Of a DNA stretch of 64,000 nucleotides, positions 9,873 to 18,731 are shown in pieces (the stretch's first letter is position 1; every line of letters begins with the position of its first letter). This stretch comes from Clostridium swellfunianum (GTDB lineage Bacteria > Bacillota > Clostridia > Clostridiales > Clostridiaceae). The translations under genes were made by a program, and so were the position numbers. The notes beneath the pieces are model-generated. The model saw only the letters and a list, made by a program, of their open reading frames with translations. It was not told the origin of the DNA and ran no database searches. The stretch spans positions 4,030,194-4,094,193 of the forward strand of contig NZ_JAMOFV010000006.1 in assembly GCF_023656515.1 (NCBI RefSeq). Direction: 5' to 3'.

Positions 9873-10574
9873 ATGAATTGTATTATAGTTGATGACGAAC
9901 TTCCTGCTATACAGGAACTAAGCTATTTTATTTCTAATTTCAGCTCAATAAAAATTACCGAGAAGTTTGACGACAGTATAAAAGCACTTGAATATATTCA
10001 AAATAATTTAGTTGATATAATTTTTCTTGATATTAATATGCCAAAGCTTGATGGTCTTGCTTTCAGCAGAGTGATAAATACTCAAAAGTCAAAACCTCTA
10101 TTAGTTTTTATTACTGCTTATAGAGATTATGCTGTAGAGGCCTTTGAAGTAGCCGCCTTCGATTATATACTTAAACCTTATTCAGAAAACAGAATAGCAG
10201 ATACTCTAAAAAGGCTTGAAGGCTGCTCTGTTGGCAAATGCAGCAACAACAAGCTTACAATATGGAAGAACGAAAAACTTTTCGTTCTAAATTTAACTGA
10301 TATTTACTATTGCAGAGCTAATGAGCACGATGTTTTCATATATACAAAGTCTGAAGAATTTAAAATCACTTCAAGCATAGGGGAGCTGTATAAAAAACTG
10401 CCACAAGAAATCTTTTTTAAATGCCATAGATCTTATATAGTAAATTTGGATAAAATAACAGAAATTATACCTTGGTTTAATAATACCTACATGCTAAAAC
10501 TTCAAGGAATAGTAGCCGAAGTTCCAGTAAGCAGGCACAATATTACACGATTTAAACACTTAATGGGCATATGA
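9873..10574 (+). CDS. LytTR-family response regulator
   Basis: Response regulator of 233 residues: receiver domain at 1-115 with acidic pocket IIVDDE, phospho-acceptor aspartate in IIFLDINMPKLDG and lysine in YILKPYSE, then a LytTR DNA-binding domain (about 130-233: IYYCRANEHDVFIYT, KCHRSYIVNLDKI). It is translationally close to the kinase gene (AAAGGAG upstream of ATG) and precedes a CstA-type transporter, which is its likely target. A hairpin overlaps its stop codon, so the transporter is probably transcribed mainly from its own promoter under control of this regulator. Confidence 0.88.
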   Translation: MNCIIVDDELPAIQELSYFISNFSSIKITEKFDDSIKALEYIQNNLVDIIFLDINMPKLDGLAFSRVINTQKSKPLLVFITAYRDYAVEAFEVAAFDYILKPYSENRIADTLKRLEGCSVGKCSNNKLTIWKNEKLFVLNLTDIYYCRANEHDVFIYTKSEEFKITSSIGELYKKLPQEIFFKCHRSYIVNLDKITEIIPWFNNTYMLKLQGIVAEVPVSRHNITRFKHLMGI

Positions 10575-10594
10575 ATGCATTTCATGTGCCCATT
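10562..10594 (+). terminator. Hairpin at the end of the LytTR gene
   Basis: A 14-bp stem (10562-10575 with 10581-10594, one U-G) contains the stop codon. The run after it, TTTTGTTATTT, is a modest U-tract. Probably a partial terminator before the transporter gene. Confidence 0.6.
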
Positions 10595-10680
10595 TTGTTA
10601 TTTAACGAAATATTCAATGTAAACATATACATTTATTTTATAATTAACTTGTAAAATAAATTTTGTAGGAGGTTATTTTT

Positions 10681-12111
10681 ATGGTATCATTCTTTTTATC
10701 TATTGCTGCCTTGCTTATAGGCTATTTTATTTACAGCAAAGTCGTGGAAAAAGCTTTCGGTGCAGACGATAGTGTCCAAACTCCAGCTGTTAGACTTGAA
10801 GATGGTGTTGACTTTGTTAAAATGCCCGCTTGGAAAATTTTCTTAATCCAATTCTTAAATATTGCTGGTACTGGCCCAATCTTCGGTGCTATAGCAGGTG
10901 CATTATGGGGTCCTGCTGCTTTCCTATGGATTGTATTAGGTTCAATATTTGCTGGTGGTGTTCACGACTATCTTTCGGGTATGCTTTCAGTAAGGCACGA
11001 TGGAGCAAGTATTCCTGAGGTTGTTGGAAAGTATCTTGGACCAGGTTTTAAAAACTTCATGAGAGGCTTCTCTGTTGTTGTTCTAATTCTTGTGGGTGTT
11101 GTTTTCATAACCACTCCTGCAAATCTTTTAGCTTCATTAACACCTGCAGCTTTAGATGCAAAGTTTTGGGTATATGTTATATTTGCTTATTATATACTAG
11201 CTACATTAGTTCCAATAGACAAGCTTATAGGGAAGATTTATCCCATATTTGGTGTTTGTCTTCTGATAATGGCTTTAGGAGTATCAGGCGGTATAATATT
11301 TGGAGGGTATAAAATACCTGAAATTACCTTAACCAATTTACACCCTAAAAATCTTCCAATTTGGCCTCTTATGTTTATTTCAATAGCTTGCGGAGCTATA
11401 TCAGGTTTCCACTCGACTCAATCCCCGCTTATGGCTAGATGTATAACTTCTGAAAAGCAAGGTAGAGCAATATTCTACGGAGCTATGATAGCTGAAGGCA
11501 TTGTTGCTTTAATATGGGCAGCAGCTGCTATAGCTTTCTTTGGCAGTACAGGTGAACTTAGTGCTCAAATGAATGCCAATGGAGGACAAGGTTGGGTAGT
11601 AAGTACAATATCTAACACTCTTTTAGGCAAATTTGGGGGAGCGCTTGCAATACTAGGTGTTGTTGCCTGTCCTGTTACTTCTGGCGACACTGCCTTTAGA
11701 AGTGCTAGACTTACAATTGCAGATTTCCTTAATTACAAGCAAGGACCAATGAAAAACAGACTTATGATAACTGTTCCACTATTTGTTATAGGCTTTATTT
11801 TAACTAGAATAGATTTTAATATTCTTTGGAGATATTTTGCATGGTCTAATCAAACTTTAGCTATGATAGTGCTTTGGGCATCCGCTATGTATCTAGCTTT
11901 AAGAAAGCAAATTCACTGGATAGCTACGGTACCTGCAACCTTTATGACTGCAGTTTCAATAACTTACATTCTTGTTGCTCCAGAAGGCTTCAAGCTTTCA
12001 AGCACAATAGCTTACCCAATCGGTATAGCAGTTGCAATAGGAGCTCTTGCAGTATTTTTAACAGCTGCAAATAAGAAAACACAAGCTCAGTCATCTAAAG
12101 TGAGCGCATAG
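10681..12111 (+). CDS. CstA-family carbon starvation / pyruvate transporter
   Basis: A 476-residue polytopic membrane protein of the CstA family, the short clostridial form compared with about 700 residues in E. coli CstA/BtsT. Seen motifs include QFLNIAGTGPIFGAI near the N-terminus, GGVHDYLSGMLSVRHDG, and SGFHSTQSPLMARC, all typical of the family. About 12 hydrophobic segments. E. coli BtsT and CstA import pyruvate with protons and BtsT is induced by BtsSR; the upstream LytS/LytTR pair makes the same job likely here. AGGAGG precedes the ATG by 8 bases. Confidence 0.87.
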   Translation: MVSFFLSIAALLIGYFIYSKVVEKAFGADDSVQTPAVRLEDGVDFVKMPAWKIFLIQFLNIAGTGPIFGAIAGALWGPAAFLWIVLGSIFAGGVHDYLSGMLSVRHDGASIPEVVGKYLGPGFKNFMRGFSVVVLILVGVVFITTPANLLASLTPAALDAKFWVYVIFAYYILATLVPIDKLIGKIYPIFGVCLLIMALGVSGGIIFGGYKIPEITLTNLHPKNLPIWPLMFISIACGAISGFHSTQSPLMARCITSEKQGRAIFYGAMIAEGIVALIWAAAAIAFFGSTGELSAQMNANGGQGWVVSTISNTLLGKFGGALAILGVVACPVTSGDTAFRSARLTIADFLNYKQGPMKNRLMITVPLFVIGFILTRIDFNILWRYFAWSNQTLAMIVLWASAMYLALRKQIHWIATVPATFMTAVSITYILVAPEGFKLSSTIAYPIGIAVAIGALAVFLTAANKKTQAQSSKVSA

Positions 12112-12112
12112 T

Positions 12113-12158
12113 AATTAAAAGCTGCGGTACAGCTTCTATGTAAACCGCAGCTTTAATT
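12113..12158 (+). terminator. Terminator of the CstA-type gene
   Basis: A GC-rich stem (12118-12128 with 12144-12154, extended by AATT on both sides with one bulge) follows the stop codon. The T-tract after it is short. Confidence 0.65.
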
Positions 12159-12250
12159 ATTATAAAGGTTTTATATTAGACTTAAAGTACTTCATTGTGC
12201 TAAAATCAATTTGTAGCTTTAAATTTAAAATTATTTAGGGGTGGATGACT

Positions 12251-13267
12251 ATGAATTACAAAGAAGTATTAAAAACAGCAAAGTCAAATTTAAATGGTAG
12301 CTGCAGAGTTTGTCCTGTATGTAATGGAAAGGTTTGCTCTGGAGAAATTCCTGGCATGGGTGGGAAAGGAACTGGAGAAGCCTTTACTATTAATATTGAT
12401 GCTCTTAGAAAGCATAAGCTCAACATGAGAGTTCTTCACAATGCAAGCAATCCTGACACTTCAATAGAGTTATTTGGAAGGAAAATGAGAATACCTGTGT
12501 TTGCTGCTCCTGTATCTGGTACAACCCTTAATATGGGCGGAAAGTTTACTGAGCAGGAATACATATCCTGGGTAATCGATGGCTGCCTTAAAGCTGGGCT
12601 TTACCCAATGGTTGGCGATACAGCTGTAGATTCTTTCTTAATTACAAACCTGGAAGAACTCAAAAAGGCAGGCGGAGATGGAGTTGCATTTATAAAGCCT
12701 TGGAAAAACTCTGAAGTCATTAGTAAAATACGCCTTGCTGAAGAAGCAGGTGCTTATGCTGTTGGTATGGATATAGATGCTGCTGGTCTTATAACTCTGG
12801 CCCTTCACGGTAAGCCAGTGGGACCAAAAACTGTACAGGATATAAAGGAAATAGTTCAAAGCACAAAACTGCCTTTCATATTAAAAGGAATTATGACTCC
12901 TGACGAAGCTGAATTAGCCGTTGAAGCTGGTGTAGCAGCAATAGTTGTATCAAATCATGGTGGCAGAGTTCTGGATCAAACACCAGGAGTTGCAGATGTA
13001 CTACCTGAAATATCAGCTAAAGTTAAGGGAAAGATAACTATACTTGCCGATGGCGGTGTAAGAAATGGTGTTGATGTGCTTAAAATGCTTGCTCTTGGGG
13101 CTGATGCAGTTCTAATTGGAAGACCTTTTGTTTCTGCTTCCTTTGGAGGTCAATCCGAGGGGGTTAAAATATATATCGACACTATAGCTGATGATTTAAG
13201 ATCTGCTATGATACTAACTGGCTGTAATTCAGTGGCTGAAGTTACAGATAGGATTTTATTTAAATAA
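12251..13267 (+). CDS. Alpha-hydroxy-acid oxidising protein (FMN-dependent)
   Basis: TIM-barrel flavoprotein of the L-lactate dehydrogenase/lactate oxidase/IPP-isomerase-2 superfamily. C-terminal motifs are clear: FILKGIMTPDEAELAVEAG with the FMN-binding lysine, VVSNHGGRVLDQ with catalytic His and Arg, and ILADGGVRNGVDVLKMLALG with the phosphate-binding GR. The N-terminus has four cysteines (CRVCPVCNGKVC), a clostridial feature that could bind a metal or cluster. ATG 12251 is chosen because the AGGGG ribosome site abuts the earlier ATG at 12245. It follows the pyruvate-type transporter, so a role in lactate/2-hydroxy acid use is plausible but unproven. Confidence 0.8.
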   Translation: MNYKEVLKTAKSNLNGSCRVCPVCNGKVCSGEIPGMGGKGTGEAFTINIDALRKHKLNMRVLHNASNPDTSIELFGRKMRIPVFAAPVSGTTLNMGGKFTEQEYISWVIDGCLKAGLYPMVGDTAVDSFLITNLEELKKAGGDGVAFIKPWKNSEVISKIRLAEEAGAYAVGMDIDAAGLITLALHGKPVGPKTVQDIKEIVQSTKLPFILKGIMTPDEAELAVEAGVAAIVVSNHGGRVLDQTPGVADVLPEISAKVKGKITILADGGVRNGVDVLKMLALGADAVLIGRPFVSASFGGQSEGVKIYIDTIADDLRSAMILTGCNSVAEVTDRILFK

Positions 13268-13281
13268 TTTATTCCATATAA

Positions 13282-13326
13282 AAAAGAACAATTAACAGCT
13301 AATTGAAAGCTGTTAATTGTTCTTTT
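13282..13326. terminator. Bidirectional terminator
   Basis: A 19-bp perfect stem (13282-13300 with 13308-13326) with T-runs on both strands sits between the convergent hydroxy-acid oxidase and hydrogenase-operon genes and can end both transcripts. Confidence 0.9.
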
Positions 13327-13329
13327 TTA

Positions 13330-13575
13330 CTATATTTTAGGAATTATCTCATTCTGAAAAAAACTTCTAGCCGTAGTTCCTGAAACACTGAAAATCTTAT
13401 CATCATCTACCATCACCGATACACTTTCAGTGCAGTGTCCCAAACAAAATACTGCTTTCAGTTCCACCCTATCAGATATATTATATTCTTCAATCATCTG
13501 CTGAAAAACGTTAAGAACATTATAGGAGCCTTTAATGTGACAGGCACTGCCTACACAAACACTTATAGTTACCAT
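13330..13575 (-). CDS. (2Fe-2S) thioredoxin-like ferredoxin, HndB/NuoE-C-like
   Basis: Small 81-residue protein with the four-cysteine pattern of thioredoxin-like [2Fe-2S] ferredoxins: CVGSAC near the N-terminus and CLGHC in the second half. It resembles the C-terminal domain of NuoE/HydC and the HndB subunit of NADP-reducing hydrogenase. It is the last gene of the hydC-hydB-hydA operon, 5 bases after hydA, so it is likely an accessory electron-transfer subunit. In the Desulfovibrio hnd operon the HndB gene lies second rather than last. Subunit role is inferred from position and motif. Confidence 0.75.
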   Translation of the reverse strand: MVTISVCVGSACHIKGSYNVLNVFQQMIEEYNISDRVELKAVFCLGHCTESVSVMVDDDKIFSVSGTTARSFFQNEIIPKI

Positions 13576-13580
13576 ATCAA

Positions 13581-15269
13581 CTACTCCCTTCCCTTATAAT
13601 GAACATGAAGAAGCTCGTGAACCTTTCCCTTTAAAAGCCCTGAGTACAAGCTCATCATAACAGGATTCTCTTCTGAACGCTTTATACTACTCATTCTATC
13701 AGCTTCGTATAAGCCTGCCCCTCTCTTTATTTTTCCTTCGGCTTTTGCAAAAGGCTGACCAGCACCGCTTATGCATCCTCCCGGGCAAGCCATTACTTCT
13801 ATAAAATCGTACTGCACTTCACCAGCTTTTATTTTCTTTACAACATCATCTGCATTTTTTAAGCCGCTCACAATTGCTATTTTTAATTCACGATCACCAA
13901 CTGTAACCTTAGTTTCCTTAAGGCCCTTCATACCCCTTACACCATTAAAAGCTACTGTACGAAGTGTAGTTGTGGATTTATCATCTAAAACTCTTCTTAT
14001 AACAGCTTCTGTAACTCCTCCTGTCACTCCGAAGATAACCCCTGCTCCACTACTAGCTCCAAAAGGCATATCTACAGCTTCAGGCTCTATTTCTGAAAAG
14101 ACAATACCAGATTCCTTTATCATTTGAATGAGTTCTTGAGTAGTAATAACATAATCTGTACAAGGAATATCATCCTTTTTGAATTCATCCCTTTGCGCTT
14201 CAAATTTCTTTGCTGTGCAAGGCATAACTGCCACAGTTACTATTCTTCTATTTGAATGTTTGTAATGTTCCTTAAGTACAGCTGAAAACATCTGCATTGG
14301 AGAGCGGCATGTAGAAACATTTTGAATAAGTTCAGGGTAGTTCTTTTCAACATAGCTAACCCAAGCAGGACAGCAGGATGTAAATAGTGGAAGTTTTTCA
14401 TCACTTTCCAGCCTCTTTAAAAACTCTCCTGTTTCTTCTAAAACTGTTAGATCTGCTCCTGTAGAAGTATCAAAAACTTCGTCAAAACCCATTCTTCTTA
14501 ATGAAGCTACAAGCTTCCCCATTACATTGACTCCATCCGTAAATCCAAGTTCCTCCCCTACTCCAACTCTGACAGCAGGCGCAATTTGTACTATAACCTT
14601 AGTATCTTTGTCGCTTAATTCCTTCCAAAGCTTTGATGTATCATTTTTTATAACAATAGCTCCTGTTGGACAAACTGCAGCACATTGCCCGCAGCCTACG
14701 CAATTAGATTCAGCTATAGGTTCATCAAAAGCTGTACTTACAGTCATCTTTGAACCCCTCTTAACAAAGTCGATTGCTCCAACATTTTGCACTTCATCAC
14801 ACATTCTTACGCAGTCACCGCATAATATGCACTTGCTCTTATCTCTTACTATTGAAACTGATGATTTGTCTAACATTCTATTTTCTGAGGTGTTGTCAAA
14901 TCGTATTTCCTTAATACCAAAACGCTGTGCTAAATCCTGCAGCTTGCAATGACCATTCTTCTCACAGGTAGTACAGTCTCTGCAGTGATTTGATAAAAGA
15001 AGCTCAAGTATCATCTTTCTATATTTTCTAAGCCTTGGAGTATTTGTTTTTACTTCCATTCCAGCCTTAGGGGGAGTTGAGCAAGCAGCTTCAATTTCGC
15101 CCCACTTGTTTTCCACCATGCACATACGGCATGCTCCGTATACTGATAACTCAGAGTAATAGCAGAAGGTAGGAAGATCAATCCCAGCCTTTCTAACAAG
15201 TTCAAGTATGTTTTTTTCTCCATTTATTTCAACAGGAATATCATCTATAAGCATAAACTGTCCACTCAT
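13581..15269 (-). CDS. hydA: [FeFe] hydrogenase catalytic subunit (HydA/HndD)
   Basis: Catalytic subunit of a multimeric [FeFe] hydrogenase, 562 residues. N-terminal plant-type [2Fe-2S] domain (C36, C47, C50, C63), the His-Cys3 [4Fe-4S] segment HCRDCTTCEKNGHC (95-108), two [4Fe-4S] motifs (CILCGDCVRMC at 147-157, CVGCGQCAAVCP at 190-201), then the H-cluster domain with TSCCPAW (297-303), MPCTAKKFE (349-357) and ACPGGC (494-499), followed by SGAGQP where many relatives have GGGQP. A C-terminal small-subunit-like tail completes it. With HydB and HydC it fits the electron-bifurcating type that couples NAD(P)H and reduced ferredoxin to H2. HydA starts 4 bases after hydB ends. Confidence 0.93.
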   Translation of the reverse strand: MSGQFMLIDDIPVEINGEKNILELVRKAGIDLPTFCYYSELSVYGACRMCMVENKWGEIEAACSTPPKAGMEVKTNTPRLRKYRKMILELLLSNHCRDCTTCEKNGHCKLQDLAQRFGIKEIRFDNTSENRMLDKSSVSIVRDKSKCILCGDCVRMCDEVQNVGAIDFVKRGSKMTVSTAFDEPIAESNCVGCGQCAAVCPTGAIVIKNDTSKLWKELSDKDTKVIVQIAPAVRVGVGEELGFTDGVNVMGKLVASLRRMGFDEVFDTSTGADLTVLEETGEFLKRLESDEKLPLFTSCCPAWVSYVEKNYPELIQNVSTCRSPMQMFSAVLKEHYKHSNRRIVTVAVMPCTAKKFEAQRDEFKKDDIPCTDYVITTQELIQMIKESGIVFSEIEPEAVDMPFGASSGAGVIFGVTGGVTEAVIRRVLDDKSTTTLRTVAFNGVRGMKGLKETKVTVGDRELKIAIVSGLKNADDVVKKIKAGEVQYDFIEVMACPGGCISGAGQPFAKAEGKIKRGAGLYEADRMSSIKRSEENPVMMSLYSGLLKGKVHELLHVHYKGRE

Positions 15270-15273
15270 TCCC

Positions 15274-17148
15274 TTAATCCTCCTTTATAGCCTTGAAAGC
15301 ACAAGACTCAATACAAGCGCCGCACTTAATACACTTATCTTTATCTATTTTGTAAGGCGACTTAACTTTACCTGATATAGCACCCACTGGGCAAATCCTC
15401 GAGCACTTGGAGCATCCTTTACAAGTCTCTTCCTCGATAAAAATAGTCTTTAGCTTGCTGCAGGTTTTTGATGGGCATTTCTTATCTACTATATGAGTTA
15501 CATACTCATCTCTAAAATTCTTTATTGTACTAACTACAGGGAATGCTGCAGTTTTTCCTAAGCCGCAAAGTGCTGTTGAAGATATTGTGTCTGCAAGCTC
15601 TAACAGCATATCTATATCCTCAAGCTCACCCTTACCAGCAACAATTCTTTCAAGTATTTCAAGCATTCTCTTGGTACCTTCACGACAAGGCACGCACTTT
15701 CCACAGGATTCATTTTGTGTAAAATTCATAAAAAATCTTGCCACTTCAACCATACAGGTATCTTCATCCATAACTACTAAACCGCCAGATCCTATCATAG
15801 CCCCAGCTTTCTTAAGCGAGTCAAAGTCTAGAGGTAAATCAAGATGTTCTTTTGTCAAGCAGCCTCCAGAAGGACCTCCTATCTGGACAGCCTTAAAGCC
15901 TTTTCCATCTCTCATGCCTCCGCCAATATCAAATATTACCTCTCTTAAAGGTGTTCCCATAGGAACCTCAATAAGTCCTGTATTTTCGATGTTCCCTGTT
16001 AAAGCAAAAGCTTTGGTTCCAGGACTCTTTTCAGGTCCAATAGACTTGTACCACTCAGATCCCTTACTTATTATTGATGGAACATTGGCAAAGGTTTCAA
16101 CATTATTAAGCACTGTTGGTTTTCCAAACAATCCCTGTTCAACAGTTCTAGGAGGCTTAACCCTAGGCATCCCCCTTTTTCCTTCAATAGATGCTGTAAG
16201 AGCACTTCCCTCACCACAAACGAAGGCACCTGCTCCTTTATTTATTTTTATATCAAAGCTGAAGTTTGTTCCTAAAACATTTTTTCCTAATAACCCCCAA
16301 CGTCTTGCTTCCTCAATAGCATTGTTAAGTCTGCTTACAGCTAAAGGATACTCCGCACGTACATATATATAGCCTTCCTGAGCTCCACAAGCAACAGCTG
16401 CAATCATCATGCCTTCGAGAACTCTATGAGGATCTCCTTCCATAACGCTTCTATCCATAAAAGCACCTGGGTCTCCTTCGTCACCATTACATACAATATA
16501 TTTCATAGGCTCCTGCTGGCGCTTAACCTGAGACCACTTTCTACCAGTTGAGAAGCCGCCTCCACCGCGCCCCCTTAAAGCCGATTCCTCAATCTGCTTT
16601 ATTATTTCATCAGAGGTCATGTCAAATAGAGTTTTTTCAAAAGCCTCATATCCGCCAACTGCCAAATACTCCTCTATCGAAGTAGAGTCTATATGCCCGC
16701 AGTGCTCAAGTGCAAGCCTAGTTTGCTTCTTATAGAAAGGGATTTCTTCCTGCTTCCTATAGATACTTCCATCCTTAGTATAGGCAAGTCTTTCAACACA
16801 CTCATCATTAACTATAGTTTTTTCTATAATTTCTTCACAGTCTTCAGGTTTAACCTTTATATATAAATAGCCCCAAGGCTCAATTCTAACTAATGGTCCC
16901 ATCTCGCAAAATCCATGACAGCCGCTTTTCTTAATTCCAACAGAATTATCATGGGGTTCCTTCTCAAGACTTATGGAGCAATCTATACCTTTTTCCCCCA
17001 TAATTCTTATGAACTCATCATAAATTTTTAAAGCGCCACCGGCAACACAGCCCGTACCAGCGCATATAAGAATTTTTTTGTGCTGTTTTTTTAAGCTAGC
17101 CTTGTACAAGTCTACTGCATTTTTAAATTCTTCTCTATTTAGAAGCAT
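15274..17148 (-). CDS. hydB: Hydrogenase NAD(P)H/FMN subunit HydB (NuoF-like)
   Basis: Flavin subunit of the bifurcating hydrogenase, 624 residues. Domains in order: thioredoxin-like [2Fe-2S] ferredoxin (CAGTGC near 29-34 and GCHGFC near 74-78), NuoF core with the nucleotide/FMN glycine loop RGRGGGGFSTGRKW and CNGDEGDPGAFMDR, the [4Fe-4S] site ESCGKCVPCREG, and a C-terminal two-cluster ferredoxin (CKGCSKCSRICP, CIKCGACIESC). This N- and C-terminally extended form is what Thermotoga HydB and clostridial homologues have. It is translationally coupled to hydC, whose stop lies 1 base upstream. Confidence 0.93.
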   Translation of the reverse strand: MLLNREEFKNAVDLYKASLKKQHKKILICAGTGCVAGGALKIYDEFIRIMGEKGIDCSISLEKEPHDNSVGIKKSGCHGFCEMGPLVRIEPWGYLYIKVKPEDCEEIIEKTIVNDECVERLAYTKDGSIYRKQEEIPFYKKQTRLALEHCGHIDSTSIEEYLAVGGYEAFEKTLFDMTSDEIIKQIEESALRGRGGGGFSTGRKWSQVKRQQEPMKYIVCNGDEGDPGAFMDRSVMEGDPHRVLEGMMIAAVACGAQEGYIYVRAEYPLAVSRLNNAIEEARRWGLLGKNVLGTNFSFDIKINKGAGAFVCGEGSALTASIEGKRGMPRVKPPRTVEQGLFGKPTVLNNVETFANVPSIISKGSEWYKSIGPEKSPGTKAFALTGNIENTGLIEVPMGTPLREVIFDIGGGMRDGKGFKAVQIGGPSGGCLTKEHLDLPLDFDSLKKAGAMIGSGGLVVMDEDTCMVEVARFFMNFTQNESCGKCVPCREGTKRMLEILERIVAGKGELEDIDMLLELADTISSTALCGLGKTAAFPVVSTIKNFRDEYVTHIVDKKCPSKTCSKLKTIFIEEETCKGCSKCSRICPVGAISGKVKSPYKIDKDKCIKCGACIESCAFKAIKED

Positions 17149-17149
17149 G

Positions 17150-17629
17150 CTAATTCTCCCCTTTCCTAAGAGTTTTTAATAATTCTCCCGCCTTATCTGT
17201 TGTCATGGCTGGGTAAACCTTATCATTAACTGTTAAAACAGGTGCTAATCCACAGGCTCCAAGACAAGAAACTGTCTCCACAGTAAACATTAGATCGTCA
17301 GTTGTATGCTTGGAATCTGAAAGCCCTAATTCTTTTCTAAGTTTGTCTAATATAGGAATGGACTTTCTAACATGGCAGGCTGTTCCATCACAAATCTTAA
17401 TTACATATTGGCCTTTAGGCTCCAAGGAAAAGTTTTCATAAAAAGTAGCAACGCTATATATCTTTGCTCTGCTAATACCTAATTTTTCAGAAAGGTAGCT
17501 GAATACTTCCTTAGGAAGGTATCTGTACGCCTCCTGGGTATCTTGAAGTATTGCAATTATATTGCTGCTTTTAAATTGGTGTTTTTTTAAAATTTCATCC
17601 AGCTTGCTAAAGTCAAATGAATTATTCAT
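17150..17629 (-). CDS. hydC: Hydrogenase [2Fe-2S] subunit HydC (NuoE-like)
   Basis: The 159-residue NuoE-like subunit begins the hydrogenase operon. It has the helical N-terminal bundle followed by the thioredoxin-like fold with cluster ligands C80 and C85 (CDGTAC) and C122 and C126 (CLGACGLAP). The conserved ATFYENFS stretch before the first pair is typical of NuoE. Together with HydB and HydA it forms the trimer that oxidises or reduces NAD(P)H and ferredoxin in the cytoplasm. A weak Rex-like palindrome lies about 20 bases before the start codon. Confidence 0.92.
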   Translation of the reverse strand: MNNSFDFSKLDEILKKHQFKSSNIIAILQDTQEAYRYLPKEVFSYLSEKLGISRAKIYSVATFYENFSLEPKGQYVIKICDGTACHVRKSIPILDKLRKELGLSDSKHTTDDLMFTVETVSCLGACGLAPVLTVNDKVYPAMTTDKAGELLKTLRKGEN

Positions 17630-17648
17630 CTTTTATCCCCCATAAATA

Positions 17649-17666
17649 TTGTTAAATTATTGTCAC
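17649..17666 (-). promoter_or_regulatory. Possible Rex operator upstream of hydC
   Basis: One perfect half-site TTGTTAA (17649-17655) is followed after 4 bases by a degenerate second half (TTGTCAC), giving 11 of 14 matches to TTGTTAA-N4-TTAACAA. Weak support only; the position just ahead of hydC makes it worth recording. Confidence 0.25.
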
Positions 17667-17796
17667 ATTACTATATTATATTAATATTTTAAATATTGCA
17701 ATATATAATAATATTCTTTTTAATTTAAATTCTTGTTTGTTTTATTGATACTTTAACAGAAATATAAGCTTTTGCTTAATAAAATTGCATAAAAAA

Positions 17797-17838
17797 AATT
17801 GACAAGCCTCTGATTTAAATGTTAAGAGACTGTCAATT
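17797..17838 (-). terminator. Terminator of the rhomboid gene
   Basis: An 8-bp perfect outer stem (17797-17804 with 17831-17838), continued by an imperfect inner part, is followed on the minus strand by a run of T (complement of 17791-17798). Confidence 0.75.
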
Positions 17839-17855
17839 GTTTTATAATTCTAAAC

Positions 17856-18428
17856 TTAAGAATCTCTTCGTGATTTTCTAAAAGCAAAAAAGACACCGCA
17901 GATTCCACCAATAATATGAGAGACTTGAGATATGTTATCTTGTGCTGTTACTCCGCTAAATATTTCTCTACCTACAAATATAATAAAAACGATTATTAAT
18001 GTAAGAGGAATCTTTCCTGCTTCCGTATTTGCAAAGGAACTTAAGATAATAAACATGTACACTACTCCACTAGCACCTAAGAGAATAGTATTAGAAAACA
18101 AGGTGTGAATCAGTCCAGTAACTAAAGCAGTAATTAGTATCATCTGTACTAAGGTTTTTGATCCATACTTTTCTTCAAGCATTGGACCAATAATAAGTAT
18201 GATAATAAAGTTGCCGGCAAAATGTGCCCAATTTGCATGACCAAGTATATGGCTGAACAACCTCACGTACTGCATTGGATCTGCAAAGGAAGTTTTATAA
18301 TTTGAAAAGATTAGTGTAGTGGTAAAGTTTTTTGTAAATTGACCTAATATATAGCTTATAAAAGAAAGTAAGGTAAAGTTTAGAATTACAGGTGCATTAT
18401 ATTGAATTTTTCCTATTATTTTATTCAC
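17856..18428 (-). CDS. Rhomboid-family intramembrane serine protease
   Basis: Polytopic membrane protease with about six hydrophobic segments. The catalytic serine lies in the GxSG motif of LLGASGVVYM and the catalytic histidine in SHIIGGICGVFFAF of the last segment; the HANWAHFAGN stretch earlier matches the family's HxxxN block. I start at GTG 18428 (190 residues) because a perfect GAGGAGA lies 7 bases upstream; a longer in-frame extension to an ATG at 18482 adds 18 polar residues without a ribosome site. Substrates are unknown. Monocistronic. Confidence 0.82.
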   Translation of the reverse strand: MNKIIGKIQYNAPVILNFTLLSFISYILGQFTKNFTTTLIFSNYKTSFADPMQYVRLFSHILGHANWAHFAGNFIIILIIGPMLEEKYGSKTLVQMILITALVTGLIHTLFSNTILLGASGVVYMFIILSSFANTEAGKIPLTLIIVFIIFVGREIFSGVTAQDNISQVSHIIGGICGVFFAFRKSRRDS

Positions 18429-18731
18429 AAAAGTTTCTCCTCTATTTTCTATTTGATATTGATATTTTATCATAGTTTTCATTCAATTATCTGTAGTAAC
18501 CAATATTTTTTTGTTGACCCAGTTTTAATATTCATTAAATTGTATTTAGCCACTTTTATTGCAGCCATGCTATTTTAGGTGTTATGTAAACTATAATTTG
18601 ACATCAGTATACTCATTAATAAAATAAACAATAAAATTTGTTTTAATGTAAAGTAATTAGAAATATGAAATATTTTGACATATACCACTCATTTAAAGTA
18701 GTATTATATTAAAGTAACAAAATAACCTTAA

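Noticed and set aside
10595-10680. LytTR binding repeats in front of the CstA-type gene
   Set aside because: I looked for paired LytTR-like sites but saw no convincing direct repeat.
15587-16372. 261-codon plus-strand frame inside hydB
   Set aside because: Antisense shadow of the highly conserved hydB coding sequence; Ser/Pro-rich with no motif.
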